DNA from: Bin87 sp963666865
GTDB taxonomy: Bacteria > Chloroflexota > Dehalococcoidia > Lucifugimonadales > UBA3495
NCBI GenBank assembly: GCA_963666865.1
Contig: OY763072.1
Location: 3,968,001-4,032,000 of the forward strand
DNA: 64,000 nucleotides
Reading direction: 5' to 3'
Under the pieces are notes generated by a model. The model had not been told where the DNA came from, did no database searches, and saw only the letters and a program-made list of their open reading frames with translations. Every line of letters begins with the position of its first letter. Positions within the stretch are counted from its first letter, which is position 1. This document shows positions 45,444 through 51,983 of the stretch, in pieces. A program made the position numbers and the translations under genes.

Positions 45444-45459
45444 CATTAGGAGAACACCC

Positions 45460-45738
45460 ATGACCGAAACCCTCACAACCATTAACTCCTACCCCACCAT
45501 CGAAGAGAAAGTGAAACTCTTCGAAGAGAACGGTATTGATGCCTCTATTTATTACGATGATTTGCCTGCTGATGTAAGCCAACAAATTCTCTTTACAGGT
45601 CCGAGCCCAGTAGCCAGACGCGTCGCGAGGATAGCAAATGAGAACGGCATTAAGATCATTAGACTGCACCTTATTTGGGATTACCATAGCGGTCACCCTC
45701 ATAAACCTCCCCGTTGGATCGTTTCATTTCTATACTAA
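45460..45738 (+). CDS. Transposon cargo protein of unknown function (92 aa)
   Basis: A 92-residue protein: SYPTIEEKVKLFEENGIDAS, the middle PADVSQQILFTGPSPVARRV and the end PPRWIVSFLY. No family recognised. AGGAGA precedes the ATG, and shared box A copy 2 lies just upstream. Its stop overlaps the end of the next, convergent gene by a few bases. Confidence 0.6.
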   Translation: MTETLTTINSYPTIEEKVKLFEENGIDASIYYDDLPADVSQQILFTGPSPVARRVARIANENGIKIIRLHLIWDYHSGHPHKPPRWIVSFLY

Positions 45739-45984
45739 ATCGCGGAATGTATTATCATCAGCCTGCGGGTCGTCGGACTTGAATATAGCAAAAAACATCT
45801 TCTCACATCTTTCGCAGAGATCAGCCGTTGCAGGCAATCCAATAGGGTATCCGGCCTCGTTGATTTCTACCCACGTGGATGCTTCATTGTGGGGTTGGAT
45901 ATTGTCCGTAGCACCGCAATCGGAATAAATGTGGCACACAACCAGTCGCCGAGTTGAAAACCAGACCTCGCGCACTTGGCTCAT
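45730..45984 (-). CDS. Transposon cargo protein of unknown function (84 aa)
   Basis: An 84-residue protein with VVCHIYSDCGATDNIQPH, a DLCERCEKMFFAIF segment that may bind metal with one CxxC, and an acidic C-terminus. GGGGGC precedes the ATG at 45984. It converges on the 45460 gene. No family recognised. Confidence 0.6.
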   Translation of the reverse strand: MSQVREVWFSTRRLVVCHIYSDCGATDNIQPHNEASTWVEINEAGYPIGLPATADLCERCEKMFFAIFKSDDPQADDNTFRDLV

Positions 45985-46043
45985 GGTAGCCCCCTGATAT
46001 TCGTTGGCAAGAGTGGTACTTCAGGATACCAGCCGCCTCGGAG

Positions 46044-46068
46044 CCCGGTCAAATTCTGGCCGGGTTTT
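46044..46068 (+). terminator. Candidate terminator before leader 1
   Basis: CCCGG and CCGGG pair around an 11-nt loop, followed by TTTT (46065-46068). It could end transcripts that enter from the left, before the promoter at 46087. Confidence 0.45.
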
Positions 46069-46086
46069 CTGTTGAGGACACGAACC

Positions 46087-46115
46087 TTGACAGCCCGGAA
46101 CTCGTGTCCTAATCT
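46087..46115 (+). promoter_or_regulatory. Promoter of leader 1
   Basis: TTGACA at 46087-46092, 17 bp, TAATCT at 46110-46115. The predicted transcript start falls at about 46122, one base before the P1 stem of the leader. The same spacing is seen at 47015-47043. Confidence 0.7.
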
Positions 46116-46122
46116 CCTCGTT

Positions 46123-46262
46123 GCCACAGACGCAAGGCCGCAGTGCCTCGTGCAACAGATATGGGTTTTTTGACTGGTTGGCCGTGCGCCTCCTGACGGG
46201 ATACCCATATCTGCGCGGCGTCCGTAGCCAAGAACCGGACCAGAAGACGCGAGGAGGTATCC
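46123..46262 (+). ncRNA. Structured 5' leader RNA, copy 1 (candidate riboregulator)
   Basis: P1 pairs GCCACAGACGC (46123-46133) with GCGTCCGTAGC (46218-46228). Inside it, P2 pairs CAGATATGGGT (46156-46166) with ACCCATATCTG (46203-46213), perfect over 11 bp. CCTCCT at 46189-46194 in the P2 loop is complementary to the Shine-Dalgarno AGGAGG at 46252-46257. A conserved AAGGCC (46134) may pair with GGCC in the loop. Copy 2 at 47050 keeps all these elements with compensatory changes. It does not match a known riboswitch consensus that I can recall. Confidence 0.75.
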
Positions 46263-47012
46263 ATGACCACTCAGAATATGTCCTGGAGAGCCGCTGTTTT
46301 GCAGGTGTTACGGAAAGCAGGCGAGCCACTGCACTACACAGAAATCGCACGGCGGATCATGGATCAGAAGTTAGTGAAGACAAGAACCGCAACTCCCCAC
46401 GCCTCCGTAAGCGCAATTCTGACTCGTCTTACCGGCGAGAAGGGCAGGGACCGTGTTGTAGCAATCGAGGGGCAACGGGGTTGGTATGCGATGGCGGATG
46501 TTGCCCAAAAGCTCAAGGCGGAAGAAGGTGCGGCAGATGACAGCGGGATGATCAAAGTCGCCGCTTTCGGTCTGTTTTGGCGTCGGGACTTGGTGGACTG
46601 GAGTTCCGGTAGCAAACTGATCGGCCAACAGAGCCAGGATACAGAAGGGGTCGATTTTGCTGATCAGGACGGCGTGTATTTTCTCCACGACGGCCGAGAG
46701 GTGATGTACGTAGGCAAGACCGTCACGCCTACGGCCAAGTACGGTCTTTACAACCGGTTGAAGCATCACCACAACGACCCCAGGAAGACCGTCTATTGGG
46801 ACAACTTCTCTTGGTTCGGGTTCAAGCCAGTTTCTGATGACGGCCAATTAGGTCAGTCTCCCGAAAACGCGAAATTTGAGAGCGTGGTGGATCTGATCGA
46901 AGCGATTTTCATTGAAACGCTGCTGCCCCGACTGAACCAAAACTCCGGTGAAGGAATGAACCAAGCTCGGGACGGTGGTATGTACTTCCAATTCCCAGCC
47001 GTCAACCCGTAG
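46263..47012 (+). CDS. HARE-HTH plus GIY-YIG nuclease-like protein
   Basis: A 249-residue two-domain protein. Residues 6-75 (MSWRAAVLQVLRKAGEPLHY onward, TPHASVSAILTRL, GQRGWYAM) form a HARE-HTH winged-helix domain, often found in restriction and chromatin proteins. Residues 135-235 carry GVYFLHDGREVMYVGKT, LYNRLKHHH, a LIEAIFIETLLPRLN segment with the GIY-YIG catalytic Glu and Asn, in the order of a GIY-YIG endonuclease. It is translated from a structured leader whose Shine-Dalgarno is AGGAGG. A defensive or anti-competitor role for the transposon is a hypothesis. Confidence 0.75.
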   Translation: MTTQNMSWRAAVLQVLRKAGEPLHYTEIARRIMDQKLVKTRTATPHASVSAILTRLTGEKGRDRVVAIEGQRGWYAMADVAQKLKAEEGAADDSGMIKVAAFGLFWRRDLVDWSSGSKLIGQQSQDTEGVDFADQDGVYFLHDGREVMYVGKTVTPTAKYGLYNRLKHHHNDPRKTVYWDNFSWFGFKPVSDDGQLGQSPENAKFESVVDLIEAIFIETLLPRLNQNSGEGMNQARDGGMYFQFPAVNP

Positions 47013-47014
47013 CC

Positions 47015-47043
47015 TTGACATCCCCGTAAAGCCCGGCTAACCT
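47015..47043 (+). promoter_or_regulatory. Promoter of leader 2
   Basis: TTGACA at 47015-47020, 17 bp, TAACCT at 47038-47043. The -35 lies 3 bp after the nuclease stop. Predicted start near 47050, just before the leader P1 stem. Confidence 0.7.
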
Positions 47044-47049
47044 CCTTGG

Positions 47050-47189
47050 TGCCACAGACGCAAGGCCAGCCCGCCTAGCGTAAAAGATACGGATTCATGT
47101 CTGGTAGGCCCCGTGCCTCCTAGCGGGATCCGTATCTGGCCGGCGTCTGTGGCAAGAAGCCTAACCAGAGGCCGCTAGGGGGTTCCACC
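47050..47189 (+). ncRNA. Structured 5' leader RNA, copy 2 (candidate riboregulator)
   Basis: P1 pairs GCCACAGACGC (47051-47061) with GCGTCTGTGGC (47143-47153), perfect. P2 pairs AGATACGGAT (47085-47094) with ATCCGTATCT (47128-47137). CCTCCTAGCG (47116-47125) in the loop complements CGCTAGGGGG (47173-47182), which includes the Shine-Dalgarno, over ten positions with one G-U. Relative to copy 1, P2 shows T-A to C-G and other paired changes. Unpaired AAGAA and ACCAGA between P1 and the start are conserved. Confidence 0.75.
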
Positions 47190-47900
47190 ATGGCAACGCA
47201 GAACACGCAGCCGGGTCCAGGTAAGAACCGCTGGACCCGTTGGTATATGTGGCTCCTCTACGGCTCAACAGCGCTCGGCGTTGTTATAGTCATCGCGGCC
47301 GTCACCAGCTCAGGGGATTCAGCAACGGCCAACCCAGAGGATAACTCCCCGCAGACCCCAGAGGCCACACAGCAAGCCGATGCTGCGCCGGTCACTGACA
47401 CCGAGTATTGCCAGAGCGTGAGTGTGGCGGTTAACGAAATTCCCGATTTCTTTACGGGCATCAAGGAATACACTGACGCTGTAATGACCGCCAGCATGGT
47501 CATACCGTCAGCGTATGATCAGGTTATGGCCGACAAAAAATCCGCTCTGAACATTGAAGTGCTGGCTCAATTGGATTACATCGACGAAGCGGCTACCGAG
47601 GTAAAAAACCTAAACGTTCCAGAACAGGCCGAAAAGGGGCACCGCAAGGTTGAAAATCTAGCCGACGACCTGATGGATCAAACCGATAAGGTCAGAGAAA
47701 AGTACGCTGACCTGACGGAATCCGAAGGTTACGCTTATATCACTCAACACGGTATAAGCAAGGACGCCCCTGAATATGAAGTGTTGTGGACTAACGTGGA
47801 AGATTTCAGGGACGCATATACCGGACTAGTCGCCGTGTATTGGAACCACGTTTTTGACGAATTACAGGGATCTGAACACTGCGAAGGCTGGTGGGATTAG
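47190..47900 (+). CDS. Membrane-anchored extracytoplasmic protein of unknown function
   Basis: A 236-residue protein with one N-terminal transmembrane segment (WYMWLLYGSTALGVVIVIAA), a Pro/Thr/Gln-rich linker to about residue 65, then a mostly helical domain with charged coiled-coil-like stretches (EVLAQLDYIDEAATEVKNLN, KVENLADDLMDQTDKVREKY). It ends in CEGWWD; Cys is also present near residue 73, so a disulfide is possible. No family recognised. The structured leader copy 2 controls its start. The PH-like membrane gene follows closely. Confidence 0.65.
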   Translation: MATQNTQPGPGKNRWTRWYMWLLYGSTALGVVIVIAAVTSSGDSATANPEDNSPQTPEATQQADAAPVTDTEYCQSVSVAVNEIPDFFTGIKEYTDAVMTASMVIPSAYDQVMADKKSALNIEVLAQLDYIDEAATEVKNLNVPEQAEKGHRKVENLADDLMDQTDKVREKYADLTESEGYAYITQHGISKDAPEYEVLWTNVEDFRDAYTGLVAVYWNHVFDELQGSEHCEGWWD

Positions 47901-47922
47901 AAAGGAGGAGCTGCTTACGCCA

Positions 47923-48345
47923 ATGACGGCAGACATCAACCTCGAACCAGACGAAACCGTGCTCCTGGAAATAGAACCTAGCAACGTGGGGATAGGCGGA
48001 TGTGCTTTCATGGTAATCGGCGTGTTCATGTTCCTGATACCCACTGTGCTCGGGTTCATTTATTGGCGTTACCAGAAGGGCCGGCACCGAAACTCAAAAT
48101 GCACGGTCACGAACAGACGCATAATCGTACAGAACTGGGGTGAACAGGAGCGTTTTCTTGACCTCGGCTACGACATGATCAACGGAATACAACCGGAATT
48201 TCAGTCGGGCTTGGGGTCAACCAGCTCAGGATCCGTGGTAATTAGGCTCACCAGCGGCAACCAGATCGAATTGGATTATATGGAGGGTGTCGTTCATTTC
48301 GCCGACGTTGCCCAGAGAGCCATGGAAGCACACAAGACCCGCTAA
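47923..48345 (+). CDS. Small membrane protein with bacterial PH-like domain
   Basis: A 140-residue protein. It begins NLEPDETVLLEIEPSNVGIG, has one or two membrane segments (CAFMVIGVFMFLIPTVLGFIYW), and then a beta-rich C-terminus with CTVTNRRIIVQNWGEQERFLDL and the SSGSVVIRL segment typical of bPH2/YdbS-type PH-like domains. AAAGGAGG lies 14-22 bases before the ATG at 47923, a long distance, so a start at CTG or nearby is possible. It probably acts with the preceding membrane-anchored protein. Confidence 0.65.
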   Translation: MTADINLEPDETVLLEIEPSNVGIGGCAFMVIGVFMFLIPTVLGFIYWRYQKGRHRNSKCTVTNRRIIVQNWGEQERFLDLGYDMINGIQPEFQSGLGSTSSGSVVIRLTSGNQIELDYMEGVVHFADVAQRAMEAHKTR

Positions 48346-49283
48346 CCGCCGTCCGTAATATCCCGATACCGCAGCCGACGCCCCAACATCCCCAACGTCA
48401 AAAGTACCATCTGATCCAGCGTGTCCAGATCTCGCACGTTGTTCCGGCCGGCAAACTCGGTGATATAACGGTGCAGGTGCTTTACGCTCATCTGGTGGTA
48501 AGTGCCCTGGTAGCCCCGTTTCAATAAAGACCAGAAGGACTCGATCCCGTTCGTCGTCGCCCAATGGTTCACGTACTCACCGGCGCTATGGTTGACCGTC
48601 TCGTGGTGGTAGCCCTGTAAGCCCTGGTATGCTCTATGTTCATCCGTGAAAACTGTGCTGCCCGGCTCAACTAATTTATTGATCAGCCCGTGGAGCGTTG
48701 CTTGGGTCCGGTCATTCACAGGCAGGGCGATAATCTCTTTGGTGATCTGGTCGCGGATACCTACTACGGGGGTCAGGTGCTCGAGGCCCTTGATTTCTTT
48801 GCGGTTCCGTTTGTTTCTTTTACGGCCACCCACGAAGGTCTCATCGACTTCTACGGGGCCAGTAAGCTGTTCAGGATCTATTAAAAAGCCTTCTCTGATC
48901 TTGTGTAGCATATGCCACGCCGTTTTCTGAGAGATGCCGAGGTCCCGATGCAATTTCATGGACGAGATGCCTTTCAGGTTAGTCGATACCAGATAAATCG
49001 CATAGAGCCACGTCCTCAGTGGAACCTTGCTACCATGCATCACGCTACCAGTTTTGACCGAGAAGTATTTATAACAACTGGAACAACGATAAGGCATGGT
49101 CGGGTGTCTCACGGGTCCAACGGCATCACTATCACAGAACGGACAGAACATATTATTACCTGGCCAACGGGTATTTTCAAACCATTCCTGTGCGCTTGCT
49201 TCGTCGGGGAACATCTCATATAGCGTGAATAAACTAATACCTTCACGGTCAGCACGTCCCGGTCCGCTATTTCGGTCAGTCAT
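48342..49283 (-). CDS. ISXO2/IS1595-family transposase
   Basis: A 313-residue transposase. The N-terminal zinc ribbon is CPFCDSDAVGPVRHPTMPYR with CSSC, as in ISXO2-like enzymes. The DDE core follows: GPVEVDETFVGGRKRNK, STVFTDEHRAYQGL, and WATTNGIESFWSLLKRGYQG where Asn, Glu fit the DDE/DDN pattern of the family. ATG at 49281-49283 with AGGA upstream. A promoter TTGACT, 17 bp, TACCCT reads towards it (49345 to 49317, minus strand). It is intact and ends flush with the PH-like gene. Confidence 0.9.
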   Translation of the reverse strand: MTDRNSGPGRADREGISLFTLYEMFPDEASAQEWFENTRWPGNNMFCPFCDSDAVGPVRHPTMPYRCSSCYKYFSVKTGSVMHGSKVPLRTWLYAIYLVSTNLKGISSMKLHRDLGISQKTAWHMLHKIREGFLIDPEQLTGPVEVDETFVGGRKRNKRNRKEIKGLEHLTPVVGIRDQITKEIIALPVNDRTQATLHGLINKLVEPGSTVFTDEHRAYQGLQGYHHETVNHSAGEYVNHWATTNGIESFWSLLKRGYQGTYHQMSVKHLHRYITEFAGRNNVRDLDTLDQMVLLTLGMLGRRLRYRDITDGG

Positions 49284-49412
49284 ATCTATAGTTCCTACCT
49301 CTTTAAGTGTGGGTATAGGGTAGCACACATTGCCCTTAAAGTCAACACTTTTAGTCTCTTGTCAAGGGCCAGTGTGTGAGTAGTGTTGCAAAGTGTGTTT
49401 TAAAGTATATCC

Positions 49413-49441
49413 TTGACTTTATAACGCAGCTGGTATATGCT
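49413..49441 (+). promoter_or_regulatory. Promoter for the right-end cargo gene
   Basis: TTGACT at 49413-49418, 17 bp, TATGCT at 49436-49441, reading to the gene at 49476. Confidence 0.6.
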
Positions 49442-49475
49442 TGTCTCTAGTTAGATTATTGGAGATTATGTTGAG

Positions 49476-49673
49476 ATGCCAGATCAGTTTGAAATACCTG
49501 AAGATATTACCGTTGAAGAGATGGCCGGAGTGCTTTTTGGTCGGCCCGTGAGAAAGGAAGGGCGCAAGATGGTACGGTTAGAGATCGCTGAACCTGACGA
49601 AGCTGATCCGGACTGGGTTCCTTTGAGGCGAGTAGATGAGGTTGACGGGATGGACGGCGAGGGTGAGGATTGA
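49476..49673 (+). CDS. Small acidic cargo protein (65 aa)
   Basis: A 65-residue acidic protein: FEIPEDITVEEMAGVLFGRP and a tail rich in Asp and Glu. It has no recognised family; size and charge would suit an antitoxin or an inhibitor. GGAG lies about 12 bp before the ATG. It is divergent from the transposase and runs towards the tRNA on the other strand. Confidence 0.5.
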   Translation: MPDQFEIPEDITVEEMAGVLFGRPVRKEGRKMVRLEIAEPDEADPDWVPLRRVDEVDGMDGEGED

Positions 49674-49685
49674 TAGTTTGTCTAG

Positions 49686-49758
49686 CGCGCCCGGTGAGGC
49701 TCGAACTCACAACCTTCGGCTTAGTAGGCCGATCCTCTGCCAATTGAGGTACGGGCGC
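49686..49758 (-). tRNA. tRNA with arginine-type body and anticodon ACU
   Basis: A complete 73-nt cloverleaf: acceptor GCGCCCG/CGGGCGC, TA, D stem CCTC/GAGG, anticodon stem TCGGC/GCCGA with loop CTACTAA (anticodon ACT), 5-nt variable loop, T arm GTGAG TTCGAGC CTCAC, discriminator G, no encoded CCA. The short variable loop excludes a normal tRNA-Ser, although ACU would read the Ser codon AGU. The body closely resembles bacterial tRNA-Arg(UCU), whose loop is CTTCTAA; a single T to A change at position 34 gives this anticodon. C35 and U36, used by arginyl-tRNA synthetase, are kept. Confidence 0.85.
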
Positions 49759-49767
49759 ACTTTCGGA

Positions 49768-49797
49768 GACGGGGACGGTGTAGTGGCCGTCCCCGTC
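49768..49797. terminator. Strong hairpin upstream of the tRNA
   Basis: GACGGGGACGG and CCGTCCCCGTC make a perfect 11-bp stem around an 8-nt loop, followed on the plus strand by TTCAATTTT. It could end the plus-strand transcript from 49476, after passing the antisense tRNA. Confidence 0.55.
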
Positions 49798-49908
49798 TTC
49801 AATTTTGCGGCGGCTTCGGATCAAAGGCAATCAGTTTTCATAAGAGCGCAATTACCTGAGGATGCTTGATCTTGGGGCGAAGATGTGCTAGTGACTGGAC
49901 AAAACTAA

Positions 49909-49935
49909 CGGCTCGGATGTTTGGGATCCGAGCCG
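49909..49935 (-). terminator. Hairpin following the hydrophobic peptide gene
   Basis: CGGCTCGGAT and ATCCGAGCCG form a perfect 10-bp stem with a 7-nt loop, 7 bp beyond the stop of the 23-residue peptide in minus-strand sense, followed by TTAGTTTTG. Confidence 0.65.
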
Positions 49936-49941
49936 CTGGTA

Positions 49942-50013
49942 CTATAGCCAGTAATCGTTAATAAATCGAATAATGATTATCACGATTTTTAGCCATACAA
50001 TCAATCGGTCCAT
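49942..50013 (-). CDS. 23-residue hydrophobic peptide, candidate type I toxin
   Basis: The frame encodes MDRLIVWLKIVIIIIRFIND followed by YWL, one membrane-spanning helix with charged ends like TisB, DinQ or Fst-type toxins. AAAGGA lies 5-7 bases before the ATG at 50013, and a hairpin follows directly. The long untranslated region upstream (to about 50340) could hold an antisense RNA target, but no antitoxin promoter is evident. Existence of the gene rests on the start signal, the terminator and the composition. Confidence 0.5.
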   Translation of the reverse strand: MDRLIVWLKIVIIIIRFINDYWL

Positions 50014-50338
50014 AAAAATCCTTTCTATGGTGTGATTATCCGCGTTGGTTGAGCGATAAGCTGCTAGGGCCGGTTTGAGTGATTGATAGTGATTATTGAT
50101 GTGAGTGATTTTACATCGGCTCATCTCCGTTGGCGTAGTTTTGGTGGCGGGGTCCTGCAACGACCCCTCCACCAGGAACTCCCCACTATACCAGGTTCAA
50201 TCGACGAGCGCAACCCCCTGCGATGCGGCTCGGTGATGGTGAAGATGGGCTAGGGGTCGGTGTTGGATCTCGGGACGGTCTGGGGCTGGTTGGGACTAGT
50301 GTTCTAGGGCTGATTCTGGGTCATGTGTTCTGAAATGT
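50014..50338. other. 325-bp region without an assigned gene inside the transposon right end
   Basis: This stretch carries the probable leader of the hydrophobic peptide gene, with repeated GTGATT/AATCAC-type runs near 50079-50112. No other credible coding frame is seen. The right inverted repeat begins at 50339. Confidence 0.5.
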
Positions 50339-50367
50339 GAGGTTTGCTACTTTGAGTTATAATTGCC
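50339..50367. repeat. Right terminal inverted repeat of the transposon
   Basis: On the minus strand it begins GGCAATTATAACTC and continues AAAGTAGCAAACC, matching the left end with two mismatches. Confidence 0.9.
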
Positions 50368-50375
50368 GAAATATC
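50368..50375. repeat. Target site duplication, right copy
   Basis: GAAATATC, identical to 44552-44559. Confidence 0.9.
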
Positions 50376-51153
50376 GCTGGGCGGGGCATCGCCGGCGGCA
50401 ATGGCATCCAGGACGTCAGCCGGAATGCCGTCGGCGTGGGCAATGGCCGCCAGATCAGGGCAACCGTCGGCACGGGCAGCGTCCAACAGAGCCGATAAGT
50501 CCGGCGTTACACCGTCCAGCAAAAGCGCGATGGTCGCATTGATGATGATGCAGGACCACTGGCACGCGGGAGCGTAGTGAGTCACGGCGCAGGTGGCGGC
50601 GGAGTCGCTGACCAACAGCTCCGGCCGGCTCCGGCGGGCAATGGCAACCGGGGCGCAACGCATCACCCCGCCGTTAGGCGCGATGCGGTTTCTGCGTTCA
50701 TAGACGATGCGGGCCGGCTCGGGTATGGGTTCGCCACGTTGCAGTTCGCGGATGACCTCGCCGGTGGTGATGCCCATGCCCCGCCCATTCTCCCGCGCCC
50801 AGACAATCAGCAGCCTGGCGAATTCAGCGGCGGTATCGCCGTCGGACAGCAGCGCTTCGGCCAAATCCACCGCGTGGGCCAGGTCATCGTCCATGGGGCG
50901 ATGCGCCTCTCGCGGGTCAATGTCGGCCAAGCCGCTGGGATACCGGCGGGCAATATCGTAGTGCCACTCGCTTTCCACCGGCAATCCCAGCAGGTTGCCG
51001 GCAGCCAGGCCGAGCAGGACGCCCCTAGACCGGTTCAGCAAAGCGCCCGGATTTCGGGCGGCTGTGTCACCCGGCGCTTCGGTCAACAGCCGGGCGAGAG
51101 TAGGGGATTGAGATACGATACCGGAGTCGTTCATTTGCCCCCACACCGGTCGG

Positions 51154-51894
51154 TCAGGGATACGGGATGATGAAAAGGCTGACGCCACGCGCGTCGGCCA
51201 GGAAGCGCTGCGATTCGGGCACGTTTGACGCAACCAAGGCGGGTATCACGGTGGCGTTGGCAACGCCGGCCAGCAGTCCCGACCGCCGGACCGCGCGGGA
51301 CAGGTCAGTCTCATCGGCAGTGATTGAGACTTCAGCCAGCAGGTAACGGTTGTCCTCATCTTTGATGATGATATCCGCGTTGTAAATGTCCGTGGCATCG
51401 TCCTCCGTAATTGCGCCGGATTGGATGGCGCGATGGATGATGCTGTTGAGTTCAGGAACGCTTTGACGGTCCTGAACCATGGCGAGAATGGGTTGGTTCA
51501 GATTGAAGCGCAAGGTAGCGCGGAACAGCAGGCGGTTGCGGATCCTGCGCTCGTAGTCGCTCCCTTCAAAATTGCTGAACCGACCCTCCAGCCGGTCTAG
51601 GCGTTCATACACCAACCGGAAGTTTTCGTTGGTGACCTGTATAAAGTCATCAAGCCGCTGGGTAAGGTCGTCAACCCGCTGGGTCAGGGCATTGACCGTT
51701 TGGGTAAGGTCGTCAACCCGCTGGGTCAGGGCGTTGACCGTTTGGGTCAATTCGCCCAACTGCTGCGGGACGCTGAGCAGTTCCTCGCCGACCACGATGC
51801 TGCGGATGATATCCAGCCATTCCGGCCGCTCGCGCAGGATTCGCGCCACGTCGCTGATGTCGTTGATAGTAATAGGCGTAGTCATAGCAGCCAT
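51154..51894 (-). CDS. Coiled-coil protein with degenerate PD-(D/E)XK-like C-terminus
   Basis: A 246-residue protein. Residues 50-90 form a coiled coil built from a 14-residue repeat (LTQTVNALTQRVDD), present as two identical tandem copies plus a partial one; the DNA shows a 42-bp tandem repeat at 51663-51747. The C-terminal half has IYNADIIIKDEDNRYLLAEVSI, which looks like the D...ExK core of PD-(D/E)XK nucleases with Ser in place of Lys. ATG at 51894 has GGAG upstream; ATG at 51885 is an alternative. Function unknown; common in Cyanobacteria and Chloroflexota as paralogues. Confidence 0.65.
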   Translation of the reverse strand: MAAMTTPITINDISDVARILRERPEWLDIIRSIVVGEELLSVPQQLGELTQTVNALTQRVDDLTQTVNALTQRVDDLTQRLDDFIQVTNENFRLVYERLDRLEGRFSNFEGSDYERRIRNRLLFRATLRFNLNQPILAMVQDRQSVPELNSIIHRAIQSGAITEDDATDIYNADIIIKDEDNRYLLAEVSITADETDLSRAVRRSGLLAGVANATVIPALVASNVPESQRFLADARGVSLFIIPYP

Positions 51895-51983
51895 TATAGT
51901 CCATCTCCTGCTGGCGAGTTTGACATCGCTGCGCATTGCGGGTAGCCTTGATTGTGAAAATCGGTACAAATTGGCATTGCATT

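Larger units (their letters stand above)
44560..50367. mobile_element. 5,808-bp IS1595/ISXO2-type transposon with passenger genes
   Basis: Inverted ends of 29 bp with two mismatches (44560-44588 and 50339-50367) read GGCAATTATAAC, a variable base, then CAAAGTAGCAAACC. Perfect 8-bp duplications flank them. The transposase lies at 48342-49283 and the rest is cargo. The base composition is visibly AT-richer than the surrounding genes, pointing to transfer. Passenger-bearing members are known in the IS1595 family; the cargo here is not one I recognise as described. Confidence 0.92.
44278..51134 (-). pseudogene. ADP-ribosylglycohydrolase gene split by a transposon
   Basis: The N-terminal part (51134 down to 50368) has GVLLGLAAGNLLGLPVESEW and the acidic MDDDLAHAVDLAEALL, and breaks at DAPPSDIS. 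The C-terminal part (44559 down to 44278) continues WLLRDHRLIGHTLLAMQVGL and the hallmark SVSAGGDTDTNAAVAGAVLG. Removing the element and one copy of the 8-bp duplication restores an uninterrupted frame (SDISWLLRDH). The intact enzyme would remove ADP-ribose from arginine or other targets. The truncated N-terminal piece could still be made but lacks the GGDTDT metal site. Confidence 0.9.

Noticed and set aside
45976..46173. Small plus-strand frame between cargo genes
   Set aside because: It overlaps the start of the 45730-45984 gene and the leader 1 promoter, and has no ribosome site.
46114..46256. Anti-Shine-Dalgarno pairing of CTCCTCG at 46114-46120 with CGAGGAG at 46250-46256
   Set aside because: The 5' partner overlaps the -10 element, so it would probably not be in the transcript; the internal CCTCCT is the better partner.
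46123..46262. c-di-GMP-I riboswitch, because of GACGCAAGGCC in the leader
   Set aside because: The conserved hairpin and the second half of that riboswitch are missing, and the surrounding pairing is different.
49686..49758. Ordinary serine tRNA reading AGU
   Set aside because: The variable loop has five bases, whereas bacterial serine tRNAs need a long variable arm.
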